Assembly: GCA_964540025.1 (NCBI GenBank)
Contig: CAZIKQ010000007.1
Span: 1 to 60,319, forward strand
Direction: 5' to 3'
DNA length: 60,319 nt
Origin: RGIG250 sp964540025
GTDB taxonomy: Bacteria; Bacillota; Negativicutes; Selenomonadales; Selenomonadaceae
Made by a program: the position numbers and the translations under genes
The notes under the pieces: model-generated
What the model saw: the letters and a program-made list of their open reading frames with translations, nothing else
The model's database searches: none
What the model was told of the DNA's origin: nothing
In this document: positions 36,753 to 45,669 of the stretch, one piece after another
Numbering within the stretch: the first letter of the stretch is position 1
Layout of the letters: every line of letters starts with the position of its first letter

Positions 36753-37145
36753 TTTGCTCTCTCCCTGTATTGCAGATGATATATAAATGGTGAAATTTCA
36801 AAAGCACTTGTCAATTCCTAGTAAAACAGTAGGAATTAACATTCGCCATTTTAGAGCCTTTTGGGGCTCTTGTCAAGCTATCCCAGCGCCTATATTACAC
36901 CTTCCCGAAACACGGTCCAACATTCCAGTCCAGAACAGTCCACCTTTAACATCCGATTCCTGCGGATGATCGCATAAATATGTCCCTGGAAGCCTCTCTC
37001 AACGGCGATAAAGCAAAAGGAATACACCTCAGCAATCTCCCGAAGACGCTAAGTTTGGCAAATATTTTCTTTTTAGCAGGAAAAAACGCGGTTATTAGAG
37101 AATTCATCCAATTATAATTAAAATTACTTTCAAGGAGGGATTCGT
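36753..37145. other. Divergent intergenic region between suf operon and EF-G-like gene
   Basis: A 393-base gap. It holds a dyad with a TTGACA-like hexamer on the suf side (36809-36837), a small hairpin (agagcc-ttttgg-ggctct, 36851-36868), and an A/T-rich stretch with TATAAT-like sequence plus AAGGAGGG on the EF-G side. No gene or RNA is recognised. Confidence 0.6.
36809..36837 (-). promoter_or_regulatory. Dyad overlapping a TTGACA hexamer upstream of suf
   Basis: A perfect 8-bp inverted repeat aattccta-N9-taggaatt (36813-36837) overlaps TTGACA (36814-36809) about 60 bases upstream of sufC. The -10 at standard spacing is poor. The shape resembles operators of Rrf2-family regulators such as IscR, which control suf genes; this assignment is an inference. 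Confidence 0.6.
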
Positions 37146-39233
37146 ATGCGGGAATACGATAGCGCGGATCTGCGCAATGTGGCGGTTATAGGACACGGCC
37201 GAACGGGGAAAACCACCCTTTTGGACGCCTGTCTTTACAAGTCGGGGGCGGCGAAACGGTTTGGCAAGCCTTCAGAAAAAACCAGCGCTTTCGACGTGGA
37301 GCCGGAAGAGATTCGGCGGGGGCTTTCCATCGTCTCATCTTTAGCAGCTTTAGAGGTGCAGGGGTGCAAACTAAATCTTCTCGACACGCCGGGCTACCCC
37401 GATTTCATCGGCGAGGAGGCAGCGGCGGTTTTGGCCGCCGACGCGGCTCTCCTGGTGGTCTCCGCCTCTGACGGGATCGAGGCCGGCGCCGGTACGGAGA
37501 AAGGCTGGCAATTGGCGGTAGATATGGAAAAGCCCCGGGCCTTTTTCGTCAATAAGATGGATCGGGAACACGCCGATTTTGCAAAGGTCACCGCCGAGCT
37601 GAAAGCTCACTTCGGCTCCGGGGCAGTTCCCGTGCAGCTGCCCATTGGCGCGGCGGAATCTTTTCAGGGCGTAACGGACATCATTTCCCTGCACTCGGAA
37701 TTTTTGACCAATAACGATAAAGCCACTGTGGTGGAAATTCCCGAATCTATGCAGGATCAGATAAAGGAAGCCCGCCAGTCGCTCATCGAAGCCCTGTCCG
37801 ACTTTAACGATACACTGATGGAAAAATTTTTAGAGGACGGGGATATTCCCGAAGAGGAAGTCGCTCAAGCGCTGGCCGACGGGATCGCGGCGGGAAAAGT
37901 CTTCCCCATCTTTTGCGGCGCGGCCGAGAAAGGCATCGGCGTTGCCCATCTCCTGAACAGTATCGCGACGCTCTTCCCTCCGCCGGGGGTCACGGATTGC
38001 ATCGGCGTAAAGCCGGGGACGGAGGATCTGGAGGAAAGAGGACTTGACGGCGCTTTTTCGGCCCGAGTCTTCAAGACCATCGTCGATCCCTTTGTCGGCC
38101 GGCTGACGTTTATGAAGATTTGCTCCGGCGCCTTATCAGCCGACAGCTCGGTCTACAACGCCAATCGAGACGCAACGGAGCGTATCGGCGCGATCTTTAC
38201 CATGCAGGGAGCGACGCAGATAAAAATTTCCCGCGCCCTGGCCGGGGATATTTGCGTGACGGCCAAGCTCCAGGCTACCCAAACCGGCGATACCCTTTGC
38301 GATAAGAGCGCTCCCATCGTCTATGAAGATCTGAAGCTGCCGGAATCCATGCTGATCATGGCGGCTTATCCCCAAACGAAGGGCGACGAAGATAAGGTCT
38401 TTACCGCCCTCTCCAAAGAGCGGGAAGAAGATCCCACCATCGGCATCATAAAGACCGCTGAGACGAAGGAGACTCTGGTACGGATGCAGGGCGAAATGCA
38501 ATTTGAGATATTGGCAGAACGCCTGGCCCGGAAATTCAAGGCGAATATAGAATTCAGGCTCCCGAAAGCGCCCCTCAGGGAGACTATCCGCAAGACGGTG
38601 AAAGTGGAGGGCAAACATAAAAAGCAAAGCGGCGGCCACGGTCAGTACGGTCACGTCTGGCTGGAAATCAGTCCCCGGGAAGCGGGAAGCGGCAACGAAT
38701 TCACGGAGACTATCTTCGGCGGCTCCGTGCCCCGTCAATACGTACCGGCAGTCGAAAAGGGAACGGCGGAGACTTTGGCGGCAGGCATCATCGCCGGTTA
38801 TCCGATGGTCGACGTAAAGGTAAATCTTTACGACGGCTCCTATCACCCGGTGGACTCTTCGGAGGCGGCCTTTAAGGCGGCCACGGCCATCGCCATCAAA
38901 AAAGGCGTGCTGGAAGCCAAACCGGTTCTCCTGGAGCCCATCTACGATATTAAAATCGTTGCGCCGGAATCATTCATGGGCGATATTATCGGACAATTAA
39001 ACGCCCGCCGGGCAAAGATAATGGGCATGGACCCCGCAGGCAAAGGTCTTTCCCAGGTCAACGCCAAGATACCGGTGGTAGAGCTTTATAAATACGCTAC
39101 TGCTCTGAGAGCCCAGACGAAGGGCCGGGGCAATTTCAGCGCTTCCTTCTCCCACTACGAGGAAATGCCCGCTAAAGAAGCCGAAGCCGTAAAAGCAAAG
39201 TACGAGGATACCCGCGCTAAGGGGACGAACTAA
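37146..39233 (+). CDS. EF-G-like translational GTPase (FusA2 type)
   Basis: A 695-residue protein with all five EF-G domains: G domain (P-loop GHGRTGKT, NKMDREHADF for base binding), domain II (~300-380), III (~390-460), IV (VEGKHKKQSGGHGQYGHVWL, ISPREAGSG) and V (PVLLEPIYDIKIVAPESFMG). The switch II sequence is DTPGYPDFIGE, so the catalytic His of canonical EF-G (DTPGH) is Tyr84, and switch I reads RRGLSI instead of ERGITI. This is characteristic of EF-G paralogues distinct from the housekeeping fusA, which is usually next to rpsL/rpsG. Role unknown. AAGGAGGG precedes ATG. Confidence 0.92.
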   Translation: MREYDSADLRNVAVIGHGRTGKTTLLDACLYKSGAAKRFGKPSEKTSAFDVEPEEIRRGLSIVSSLAALEVQGCKLNLLDTPGYPDFIGEEAAAVLAADAALLVVSASDGIEAGAGTEKGWQLAVDMEKPRAFFVNKMDREHADFAKVTAELKAHFGSGAVPVQLPIGAAESFQGVTDIISLHSEFLTNNDKATVVEIPESMQDQIKEARQSLIEALSDFNDTLMEKFLEDGDIPEEEVAQALADGIAAGKVFPIFCGAAEKGIGVAHLLNSIATLFPPPGVTDCIGVKPGTEDLEERGLDGAFSARVFKTIVDPFVGRLTFMKICSGALSADSSVYNANRDATERIGAIFTMQGATQIKISRALAGDICVTAKLQATQTGDTLCDKSAPIVYEDLKLPESMLIMAAYPQTKGDEDKVFTALSKEREEDPTIGIIKTAETKETLVRMQGEMQFEILAERLARKFKANIEFRLPKAPLRETIRKTVKVEGKHKKQSGGHGQYGHVWLEISPREAGSGNEFTETIFGGSVPRQYVPAVEKGTAETLAAGIIAGYPMVDVKVNLYDGSYHPVDSSEAAFKAATAIAIKKGVLEAKPVLLEPIYDIKIVAPESFMGDIIGQLNARRAKIMGMDPAGKGLSQVNAKIPVVELYKYATALRAQTKGRGNFSASFSHYEEMPAKEAEAVKAKYEDTRAKGTN

Positions 39234-39236
39234 CGG

Positions 39237-39342
39237 CTGGTTGTAAAATCGAACAAGACACAAAGGATATACGGGATATCTTCTGGTAAGATAAGGTTGC
39301 GGAGCCTTTACTAAAAGATGGTCCCGTATATCTTTTAATCGT
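39237..39342 (+). repeat. Degenerate repeat end and long hairpin after the EF-G-like gene
   Basis: ttgtaaaatcgaacaagaca resembles the interspersed repeat start. It is followed by agatatacgggac-type arms (39268-39281 and 39320-39335) that pair across a ~40-base interval. The hairpin may end transcription of the GTPase gene. Confidence 0.45.
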
Positions 39343-39501
39343 TTTCTACGATAAAGAATTTCTCTTTCCACACCTGCTCTCTCACCGGCCTGGACAAATA
39401 CAAGCCATTCACAAATAGAATATTACTAAAACCAAAATCTCAAAACAGGTCGGTATAGCGCGTTCCACCTTGTACCAAAAACTTAAAAGCGGAAAGGAGA
39501 T

Positions 39502-40803
39502 ATGCTTATGAGGAAGACCACTTTTGTTTTGGCGGGCGATTCCTTTATCACGCAAAGGCTACCGCACGACGCAGCTCTACGCGCGCTACGTCGCTATCTT
39601 AGAGGCTTCAATGTGCGCTTTACCAACTTTGAGATACTGTTGCACGATTTTGAAGTCTACCCCGCACCAGTTTCCGGCGGTACATGGGCGGCAGCTCGCC
39701 CATCCGTTCTCGAGGACCTGAAGTATTTAGGCTTCAATCTCTATACCTGGGCAAACAATCACACGATCGACTGGAATATCGGCGGCCTTTTGACGACGAT
39801 GCGCCACCTCGATGCGGCAGGCGTTATCCATGCCGGAGTCGGCCGCAACCTCGCTGAAGCGTCCCAGCCGAAGTACCTCGACACACCGGACGCGCGGGTT
39901 GCGATCATTGGCGTGACTTCTACGATAAATCAATGGGGCATAGCAGGCGCACAGCGCCCGGACGTGTTGGGACGGCCGGGCGTAAATCCCCTGCGTTACC
40001 AGACGACGCATTATCTGGAAGAAAACGATCTCAGAAGGCTTTCTCAGATTGTAGAGCAGACAGACGTGAACGCCGACCGGCAGCTAAACGAAAAAGAGGG
40101 CTTTGCCAAAGCATCGGGCGATGGCTGCTTCGTCGGCCCTATCCGCTTTTCCGTCGGCAAACCCGGCACCTCGACCGTAATGGACGAAAAAGACAAGGCG
40201 CGTTTGACCGCTTCTATAAAGGAAGCCTCGCGCCAGGCCGATATCGTTTTAGTCAGCCACCATACGCACGAACGCAAGGGCATGGATAAAGAACTGCCCG
40301 CCGATTTTGCGCGCGATTTCGCCAGGCTGTGCCTGGACAACGGCGCGGCGGCCTACATAGGCCACGGCCCTCATATATGGCGCGGCATAGAAATTTATAA
40401 CGGCAAGCCGATTTTTTACAGCCTGGGCGACTTCATCTTTCAAAATGATACGGTTGAAAGACAACCAACGGAGTTTTACGATCTCTACGATCTGGGGCCG
40501 GACAACTCGGTCGCCGATGGTATCGACCTTAGGAGTGACTACGGTAAACGCGGGCTGGACGCAGATAAGCGCGTCTTTCAGTCGGCGCTCGCCTCATTCG
40601 CGATTGAGGGTGGCAAGATAAGCGATATTACGCTTAAACCGCTCTCGTTGAGCTTTAACGAGGATCGCGGACTTAGAGGACGACCCTCTTTCGCAGACGA
40701 AAAAGAAGCTACGGAGATATTAGAGCATATAAAAGCCCTTTCCTCGCTCTACGGGACACAGATCGATATCGTAAACGGCGAAGGAATTATCAGATTATCA
40801 TAA
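39502..40803 (+). CDS. CapA/PgsA-like metallophosphatase-fold protein
   Basis: A 433-residue protein of the CapA family (poly-gamma-glutamate synthesis and related). Metal-binding-type motifs run in order: LAGDSFITQR, TNFEILLHD, WANNHTIDWN, VSHHTHERKGMD, and YIGHGPHIWRGIEIYNGKPI with FYSLGDFIFQ. No signal peptide or membrane anchor is seen, which differs from surface CapA proteins. No capB, capC or other polyglutamate genes are nearby, so the true substrate is uncertain. GGAAAGGAGATAT precedes the start. Confidence 0.87.
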   Translation: MLMRKTTFVLAGDSFITQRLPHDAALRALRRYLRGFNVRFTNFEILLHDFEVYPAPVSGGTWAAARPSVLEDLKYLGFNLYTWANNHTIDWNIGGLLTTMRHLDAAGVIHAGVGRNLAEASQPKYLDTPDARVAIIGVTSTINQWGIAGAQRPDVLGRPGVNPLRYQTTHYLEENDLRRLSQIVEQTDVNADRQLNEKEGFAKASGDGCFVGPIRFSVGKPGTSTVMDEKDKARLTASIKEASRQADIVLVSHHTHERKGMDKELPADFARDFARLCLDNGAAAYIGHGPHIWRGIEIYNGKPIFYSLGDFIFQNDTVERQPTEFYDLYDLGPDNSVADGIDLRSDYGKRGLDADKRVFQSALASFAIEGGKISDITLKPLSLSFNEDRGLRGRPSFADEKEATEILEHIKALSSLYGTQIDIVNGEGIIRLS

Positions 40804-40821
40804 TTTACGGAAACAGAGAAA

Positions 40822-40862
40822 AAACGGCGCGAACGCTAAAAGACGTTCGCGCCGTTTTATTA
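40822..40862 (+). terminator. Terminator after the CapA-like gene
   Basis: aaacggcgcgaacg (40822-40835) and cgttcgcgccgttt (40844-40857) pair perfectly over 14 bp, followed by tatt. Confidence 0.9.
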
Positions 40863-40952
40863 AGTCAGAGCCGGCCGCCAACCTGTAAACCTCCGCCATT
40901 CAACGTTGGCCCTAAACGCTTGGAACAAAATTTGTTCGCTCAATAAGCCGCC

Positions 40953-41504
40953 CTATTGCGCCGCCTTGGCGTCCCCGGCCACGGCCTGCTGGCAAATCTC
41001 CAGCATTGCTTCGGCAAAGCTTCCCTCCGGTACTGGAACAAACTGCAATTCTTTTTCAACATGTTGCAGCAAAGTTTTTTTATTGCCAAATACATCCATA
41101 CGGGTTATGGCGTAAGTCTTATCCGCTAAATTAAAGGTCATCAGAATTTCGCAGTATTGCGTCGTTTCTTTTTTGGCCAGTTTTTCTTTGAATTGCTCGT
41201 TAAGTTTTTTCACCGTATCCTTATCGGTAAACACGGTTTTCGTCAGTACCGAAATAATATTCCTGTCTGCTGTGCCGTTCTTCTTCTCGCTAAAGGTTAA
41301 GGAAGCCCGGTCATAAGCGTATACGCCCAAATTATTTTGTATTGCCACCGACCACCGCTCAGCTTCCTGCTCCTTTTCCGTCGGTTTTGGCATCATGCTG
41401 ATTTCCCAGTTTAGCTCCGGCCTGGGATCAGCTTCTTCGGCCTGACCGGTAACCGGACCCAGGCCGACCATAGCGGCCAAACCGAAAATCAAGAGCTTTT
41501 TCAT
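40953..41504 (-). CDS. Exported protein of unknown function
   Basis: A 183-residue protein with a signal peptide (MKKLLIFGLAAMVGLGPVTG, cleavage near GQA-EE at 22-23). The mature part begins acidic, and has strands such as WSVAIQNNLGVYAYDRASLT and CEILMTFNLADKTYAITRMD. The layout resembles small periplasmic proteins in which Tyr-Asp-x-x-Ser recurs, but I do not recognise a named family. Last gene of the receptor/polyferredoxin group, 48 bases after the gene upstream. Confidence 0.75.
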   Translation of the reverse strand: MKKLLIFGLAAMVGLGPVTGQAEEADPRPELNWEISMMPKPTEKEQEAERWSVAIQNNLGVYAYDRASLTFSEKKNGTADRNIISVLTKTVFTDKDTVKKLNEQFKEKLAKKETTQYCEILMTFNLADKTYAITRMDVFGNKKTLLQHVEKELQFVPVPEGSFAEAMLEICQQAVAGDAKAAQ

Positions 41505-41552
41505 GAATTATCTCCTCCCCGAATATCAAAATTCCGGGCTGCCAACAAAATT

Positions 41553-42041
41553 TTACCCGGCCTGAGAATTGATCACTTTGATCAGAATCTCGCTATATGG
41601 TTTATTTTCGGCAAAAAACTTCAGCGTTCCTTCTGCCACATTTTTCTTTTTCAGCTCCTCATAAGGAACTTTAAGCTCCACGTTTAGCGGAATAACGCCT
41701 CTCCTTTGCTGCAAAGCCTCGCTGGATTTAAGTTCCCGCCAAATCCCCTTTTTTATTCCCTGCGACAGAAACATTTCCATACCGCTGCCCTCGCAGCGCA
41801 ATGTTTTTTTTGAATCGGCCGCAATCCGCAGATAAAGCGTGTACATATTGGGATTAAACAATTGCTTTACCGCTCCCAGCCTGCCTAAATCCACCGTACA
41901 TGTTACCGTCTGCCGGGGCGGCAGGTTAATTTTTTTATTAAGCCTGTCCCGGGAATTTTGTAACCGCGCCTCGGCTAGGATAACCGTCACCAAAATCATC
42001 CCGCAAAACAACGCCGCCCGCGCTATCCATTTTTTATTCAT
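41553..42041 (-). CDS. Membrane-anchored extracytoplasmic protein, unknown function
   Basis: A 162-residue protein with one N-terminal hydrophobic segment (WIARAALFCGMILVTVILAE, about 5-24) that could be an anchor or uncleaved signal. The rest is a soluble, beta-rich domain with two recognisable blocks (PPRQTVTCTVDLGRLGAVKQ and LNVELKVPYEELKKKNVAEG). Its ATG overlaps the stop region of the Cys-rich gene (atgaataa), so translation is coupled. Family not recognised. Confidence 0.75.
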   Translation of the reverse strand: MNKKWIARAALFCGMILVTVILAEARLQNSRDRLNKKINLPPRQTVTCTVDLGRLGAVKQLFNPNMYTLYLRIAADSKKTLRCEGSGMEMFLSQGIKKGIWRELKSSEALQQRRGVIPLNVELKVPYEELKKKNVAEGTLKFFAENKPYSEILIKVINSQAG

Positions 42042-42228
42042 GTCTCATCGCCTTAACTTTTATTTTACCGTAAAAATAGCTGCCCGCCAAAATCAGCAGA
42101 GTAAAAACTCCCGGAGTACAGGCAAATGAGCAGCCGCCGCAAATCCCATTGCAGCCGCCTCCTCCATTTAACATTGCCGAAGCAGGAACTCCCATCGCTA
42201 AAAGAAATTTGACCAGTTTACCTTTCAT
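42034..42228 (-). CDS. Cys-rich small membrane protein
   Basis: A 64-residue protein starting at ATG 42228, 9 bases after GGAG. The start lies inside the last codons of the polyferredoxin gene. A hydrophobic start (KFLLAMGVPASAML) is followed by GGGGCNGICGGCSFACTPG, with four Cys in a C-x3-C-x2-C-x3-C array. A second hydrophobic helix (VFTLLILAGSYFYG) comes next, then a basic tail. The array could bind a metal, Fe-S cluster or heme between two membrane segments. I know no family for it. Confidence 0.75.
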   Translation of the reverse strand: MKGKLVKFLLAMGVPASAMLNGGGGCNGICGGCSFACTPGVFTLLILAGSYFYGKIKVKAMRHE

Positions 42229-43042
42229 GGCGCTTCGCTCCATAGTGAATAGCCTGGGCCGGGCATTCGTGAGCGCATTGCCCGCAAATGATACAGTTGT
42301 GCAGCGAAATGTCCGCCTTTTTGCCCTCTAAAGTAATCGCCTGCATCGGGCACGCCTCGACGCACTTCTCGCAGCCGGCGCACTTATCTTTATCCACATG
42401 CATCCTTCTCACAAACGGCAGCTTGCAGCCGGAAAAGTGCGCCAAATTCTGCAACGCTCCCACGGGACAAAGAAAATTGCAATAACCCCGTCCCCCTTTC
42501 GTGAATAAACCAAAAACCACCAGCCACATAATGGCGGTTATTATCAGGCTGGAGCTGAGGGATAAAAAGTAACCGCGAGAATAATAGTTAGCGAGTAAAT
42601 CGAAAAGAAAATAATTGCAATAAGCGCAGGCGAGAATATTGTCAAAGAACGGCGCCAGACAAAAGCCCGCCAGCATACCGTAACGAAGCGGCGCGATTTC
42701 CGTATGTTTTCGCCAGTCGAGCTGAAATCTATCCGGCACAAGCCTGCTTAAATATTCCGGCAACGCCCCCGCCGGGCACAAGCGGCCGCAAAACACCGGC
42801 CCGAAGAAAAACGCCGCGGCTGTCAAAAACCCCAGACTGATTACGCTTACATCAGCGTAATGAAAAATTTTGCCGTCTAAAATATGCTCAGTAGGAATGC
42901 GCAAGCATAAGCTGTGGATTGTCATCTCCCGCCATTGGCCGGTCAAAAGGTAATAAATCACCCTCTGAAACGCTGCAAAGGGCGCGTAAAATAACCCAAA
43001 ACCCAGAATATAGCCCAATAACCGCTTTATCTGAAACCTCAT
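42218..43042 (-). CDS. NapH/NosR-type membrane polyferredoxin (4Fe-4S)
   Basis: A 274-residue membrane protein of the NapH-like family, which moves electrons between the quinone pool and the periplasm or membrane. Start is ATG 43042 behind GGAGG; the frame extends further upstream but into the receptor gene. About five membrane helices alternate with CxxxCP motifs (CGRLCPAGAL and CNFLCPVGAL). Two classical 4Fe-4S sites close the protein: CAGCEKCVEACPMQAI and CIICGQCAHECPAQAI. No nap or nos genes are nearby; the partners are a TonB receptor and three unknown proteins. Confidence 0.9.
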   Translation of the reverse strand: MRFQIKRLLGYILGFGLFYAPFAAFQRVIYYLLTGQWREMTIHSLCLRIPTEHILDGKIFHYADVSVISLGFLTAAAFFFGPVFCGRLCPAGALPEYLSRLVPDRFQLDWRKHTEIAPLRYGMLAGFCLAPFFDNILACAYCNYFLFDLLANYYSRGYFLSLSSSLIITAIMWLVVFGLFTKGGRGYCNFLCPVGALQNLAHFSGCKLPFVRRMHVDKDKCAGCEKCVEACPMQAITLEGKKADISLHNCIICGQCAHECPAQAIHYGAKRHER

Positions 43043-43142
43043 TTTAGCCTCCGGCGAAATAAGACAGGGGATAGAACCTTCCCATTTTCTACCCCCTGTT
43101 TTATAAACGCGTAAAACCTGTCTAAGCTGATTTAATTCCCTG

Positions 43143-45364
43143 CTAGAAGTTGAAGCGCATACCCATGTAATAAGTTCGGCCGGAGGTCGCCTCGGAAGAA
43201 TAGAAGTGCCTGTCAAACAGATTGTTTACTCCCAGCTGCAGCGTCATTCCCTTCGCGAATTTATAATTGACTGCCATGTTCACGAGAAAATAGGCGTCTT
43301 CGGCGCCGTACTCCCCGGTAACATCGTCGGGAGACTGGCGTTCGCTTACATACTGGCAATCCAATGTGGCGTTCCACTTTTTGTAATTATACCCGATACC
43401 GGCGTGCAGCAAATGCTTCGGAATATTATAATCGTTCAGTTCCGCCCCGCTTTTAGGCTCTATTTTGCCCTGCTGCCAGGCGTAGTTGATATAACCGCTG
43501 AATTTGTCGCTGAACTTATGGGTTAATTCCAGCTCGATTCCCCGGCGCTTTTCCGAATCCATGTTTACATATTTTTTCACATTTTTAGTCATAAATTTTT
43601 CGCCGGGAATAATATCAGAACCTTCAATCTTGTCGTCGGTCTTGATATGGTAGAGGGTAACGCCTAAATTAGTCTTATCAGACAACCGTTTTTTCATACC
43701 CACTTCAAAGGCATCCGACGTTTCCGGCTCCAGCTCCGGATTCGGTACATACCAATAAGAGGAAAATTCGGAATAACGATAAATTTTATACATCGTGGGC
43801 GGCCGGAAAGAATGACCGTAGGAAACATAATAGTTGGTGGAATCGTCCGCCTTGAAGTCAAAGGCCACCTTCGGGCTTAATTCGTTATAGGTTTCCGACT
43901 TTGAAGTTTCGTTTATACTACCCGAGCCATTCATAAAAGAGCCTTCACCCTTTTTATAATGATCCAGCCGCAGCCCCAGGTACATGGTCCAGGCGTCGTC
44001 AAATTTATATTCGTCCTGAACAAACAGCGCCATATTTTTTACTTTTCCGTGATCCTGACCGGTATGCTCCGTGATGGAATCCCTGTCCAGCCAATTGCTC
44101 AGGTTAAATCTATCCTGAGTCATTTCCTCTTCTTTGTAGTCAGCGCCGGCGACGATAGTATGCTTTCCCACGTTCTCCCAGGCTTTTTCCAGGCTGTAAT
44201 TTACCACTTTCCCCGGGTGGGAGCTACATGACCCCTTCCCTGTCCAATCCAGTTTGTTATAAGCCGACGGCACTCCGGAACTGGTGAAGCCGTCTTTTTT
44301 ACTGTCTACATAGCTGGCGCTGGCGGTAAACTTGTTTTCATCATCCTTATAAGTCAACGAATGCGTATCCTTCTCGTACCAGTTATCATATCCATAAAAA
44401 TCGCCCGTTTTAAGAGAAACCACATCTCCAGTTTGCGTCGTAACCTTTCCGGTGTAAACAGGATTACCGGCGGCATCGGTTACGAAGCTTTGCCCGTTGG
44501 CGTACGCATAGTCCGTCTTAGTCTTACCGTACGCGTATTTTAGCGATTTATTATCGTCAAAATTATATTTTACGAAAGCGTTAAAATTTTCATGCTCCCA
44601 ATGTTTATCGCCTCGGGTGCCGACTATATATTTACCGTCCTCCAGCTGCTCCAGGTTAGCGCTGTTGGTTCCCGTGCCGCTTTTATCTTTCCCCTTGGTT
44701 ATATAATATCCGGGATATCCGTCTGATTTTCGGTCTTCATAACCTAACCCAAAAGACCATTTATCGTTTACCTTCGAGTTGACCTGTATGGCCTTTTTCC
44801 AGGTATTATCACTGCCGTAAGAAACGGCCCCGTTGACCGTCGTGCCGATTTTGTCCGCTTCTTTGGTAATAATATTTATCACGCCGCCGACGGCGTAACC
44901 GCCGTAAATAGATGAGGCGGCGCCGCGCAGCACTTCGATGCGTTCGATATTTTCCACCGGCAGAGTATTGAAATTAACCGTGCCATTATAGGAGGTATTC
45001 ATCTGCATACCGTCCACCAGAACCAAAATATCGTCCGAGCCGAACCCTCTTAATTGAATGCCGCTCTGGGCAGCTTGATTCATGTACACCCCCGGTACAT
45101 ACTGTAAAGCCTCCTGTACGGACATGGCGTTTTTTTCTTCAATCTCCTGGGCGGTGATGACGCTGACACTGGAGGGAACCTGCTGCAAATCCTTCAGCGT
45201 CCTGGTGGCGGTAACGACCATGGTATCCAAGGAAAATTCCAAAGGAGCTTCTTCGGCCTTACTTTCCTCAGCCGAGGCTATCGCTCCGCCCCCCCGAAAA
45301 ATGACATCGTTCCGTAGACCAGAGCCGTCGTTAATGCGCTTTTGCCAAGACTTTTCTTCTTCAA
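43143..45364 (-). CDS. TonB-dependent outer-membrane receptor, frameshifted at G7 in the signal peptide
   Basis: The intact frame (from 45242) covers 699 residues: TonB-box/plug (TMVVTATRTLKDLQQVPSSV, plug motif LQYVPGVYMNQ, IQLRGFGSDDILVLVDGMQM) and a 22-strand barrel ending in aromatic YYMGMRFNF. Such receptors import siderophores, heme, B12 or other large ligands using ExbBD-TonB energy. The signal peptide is encoded upstream from TTG 45364 behind AAGGAG (MKKKSLGKSALTTALVYGTM, then SFFGG), but it is out of frame with the rest. The junction is a run of seven G (minus strand, 45295-45289). Eight G would give a perfect signal peptide ending AIASA-EE. Ligand unknown. Confidence 0.88.
45289..45295 (-). 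repeat. Homopolymer G7 tract in the receptor signal peptide
   Basis: Seven consecutive G on the coding strand. With seven the signal-peptide frame hits TAG a few codons later; with eight it continues into the receptor. Slipped-strand mispairing is the obvious hypothesis. Confidence 0.85.
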
Positions 45365-45669
45365 TCCTTACACTCTCCTTCTCATTTATCTGCTGAACGT
45401 CTCAAAAGAAAAAGCGCAAATTTTGTTGTTAGCCCAGGCGGCGCACATTTTTATTTAGCGATTTTCTTTTATGATATTATAATATAATGCATTATAATAA
45501 ATCAAGTAAATTACCATAGATTATATATCTTATTATCAATCTAATTTCATTTTCAGCTACACTCGATCTGTTATTTGCCATTCACCGGATTTTCTTTAAG
45601 GAACATCTGCCTTCCGCCGATATATTGATGACAGGTAAAAAGCCCTGTCAACGGAAAGGAGGTGAAAAA
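45365..45669. other. Gene-free divergent region upstream of the receptor
   Basis: A 305-base, A/T-rich gap between the receptor and the divergent small gene. It holds the receptor promoter with a 14-bp palindrome (45476-45505). No other feature is recognised. Confidence 0.6.
45476..45505 (-). promoter_or_regulatory. Receptor promoter with internal Fur/PerR-like palindrome
   Basis: TTGATT (45505-45500), an 18-base spacer and TATAAT (45481-45476) on the minus strand. The spacer contains a perfect palindrome tataat-gc-attata (45483-45496), placed where a repressor would block polymerase. It resembles Fur-superfamily boxes but has an even centre, so the regulator is uncertain. Confidence 0.6.

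Noticed and set aside
43043..43216. N-terminal extension of the polyferredoxin frame
   Set aside because: It runs into the receptor coding region and shows no family sequence; ATG 43042 with GGAGG fits better.
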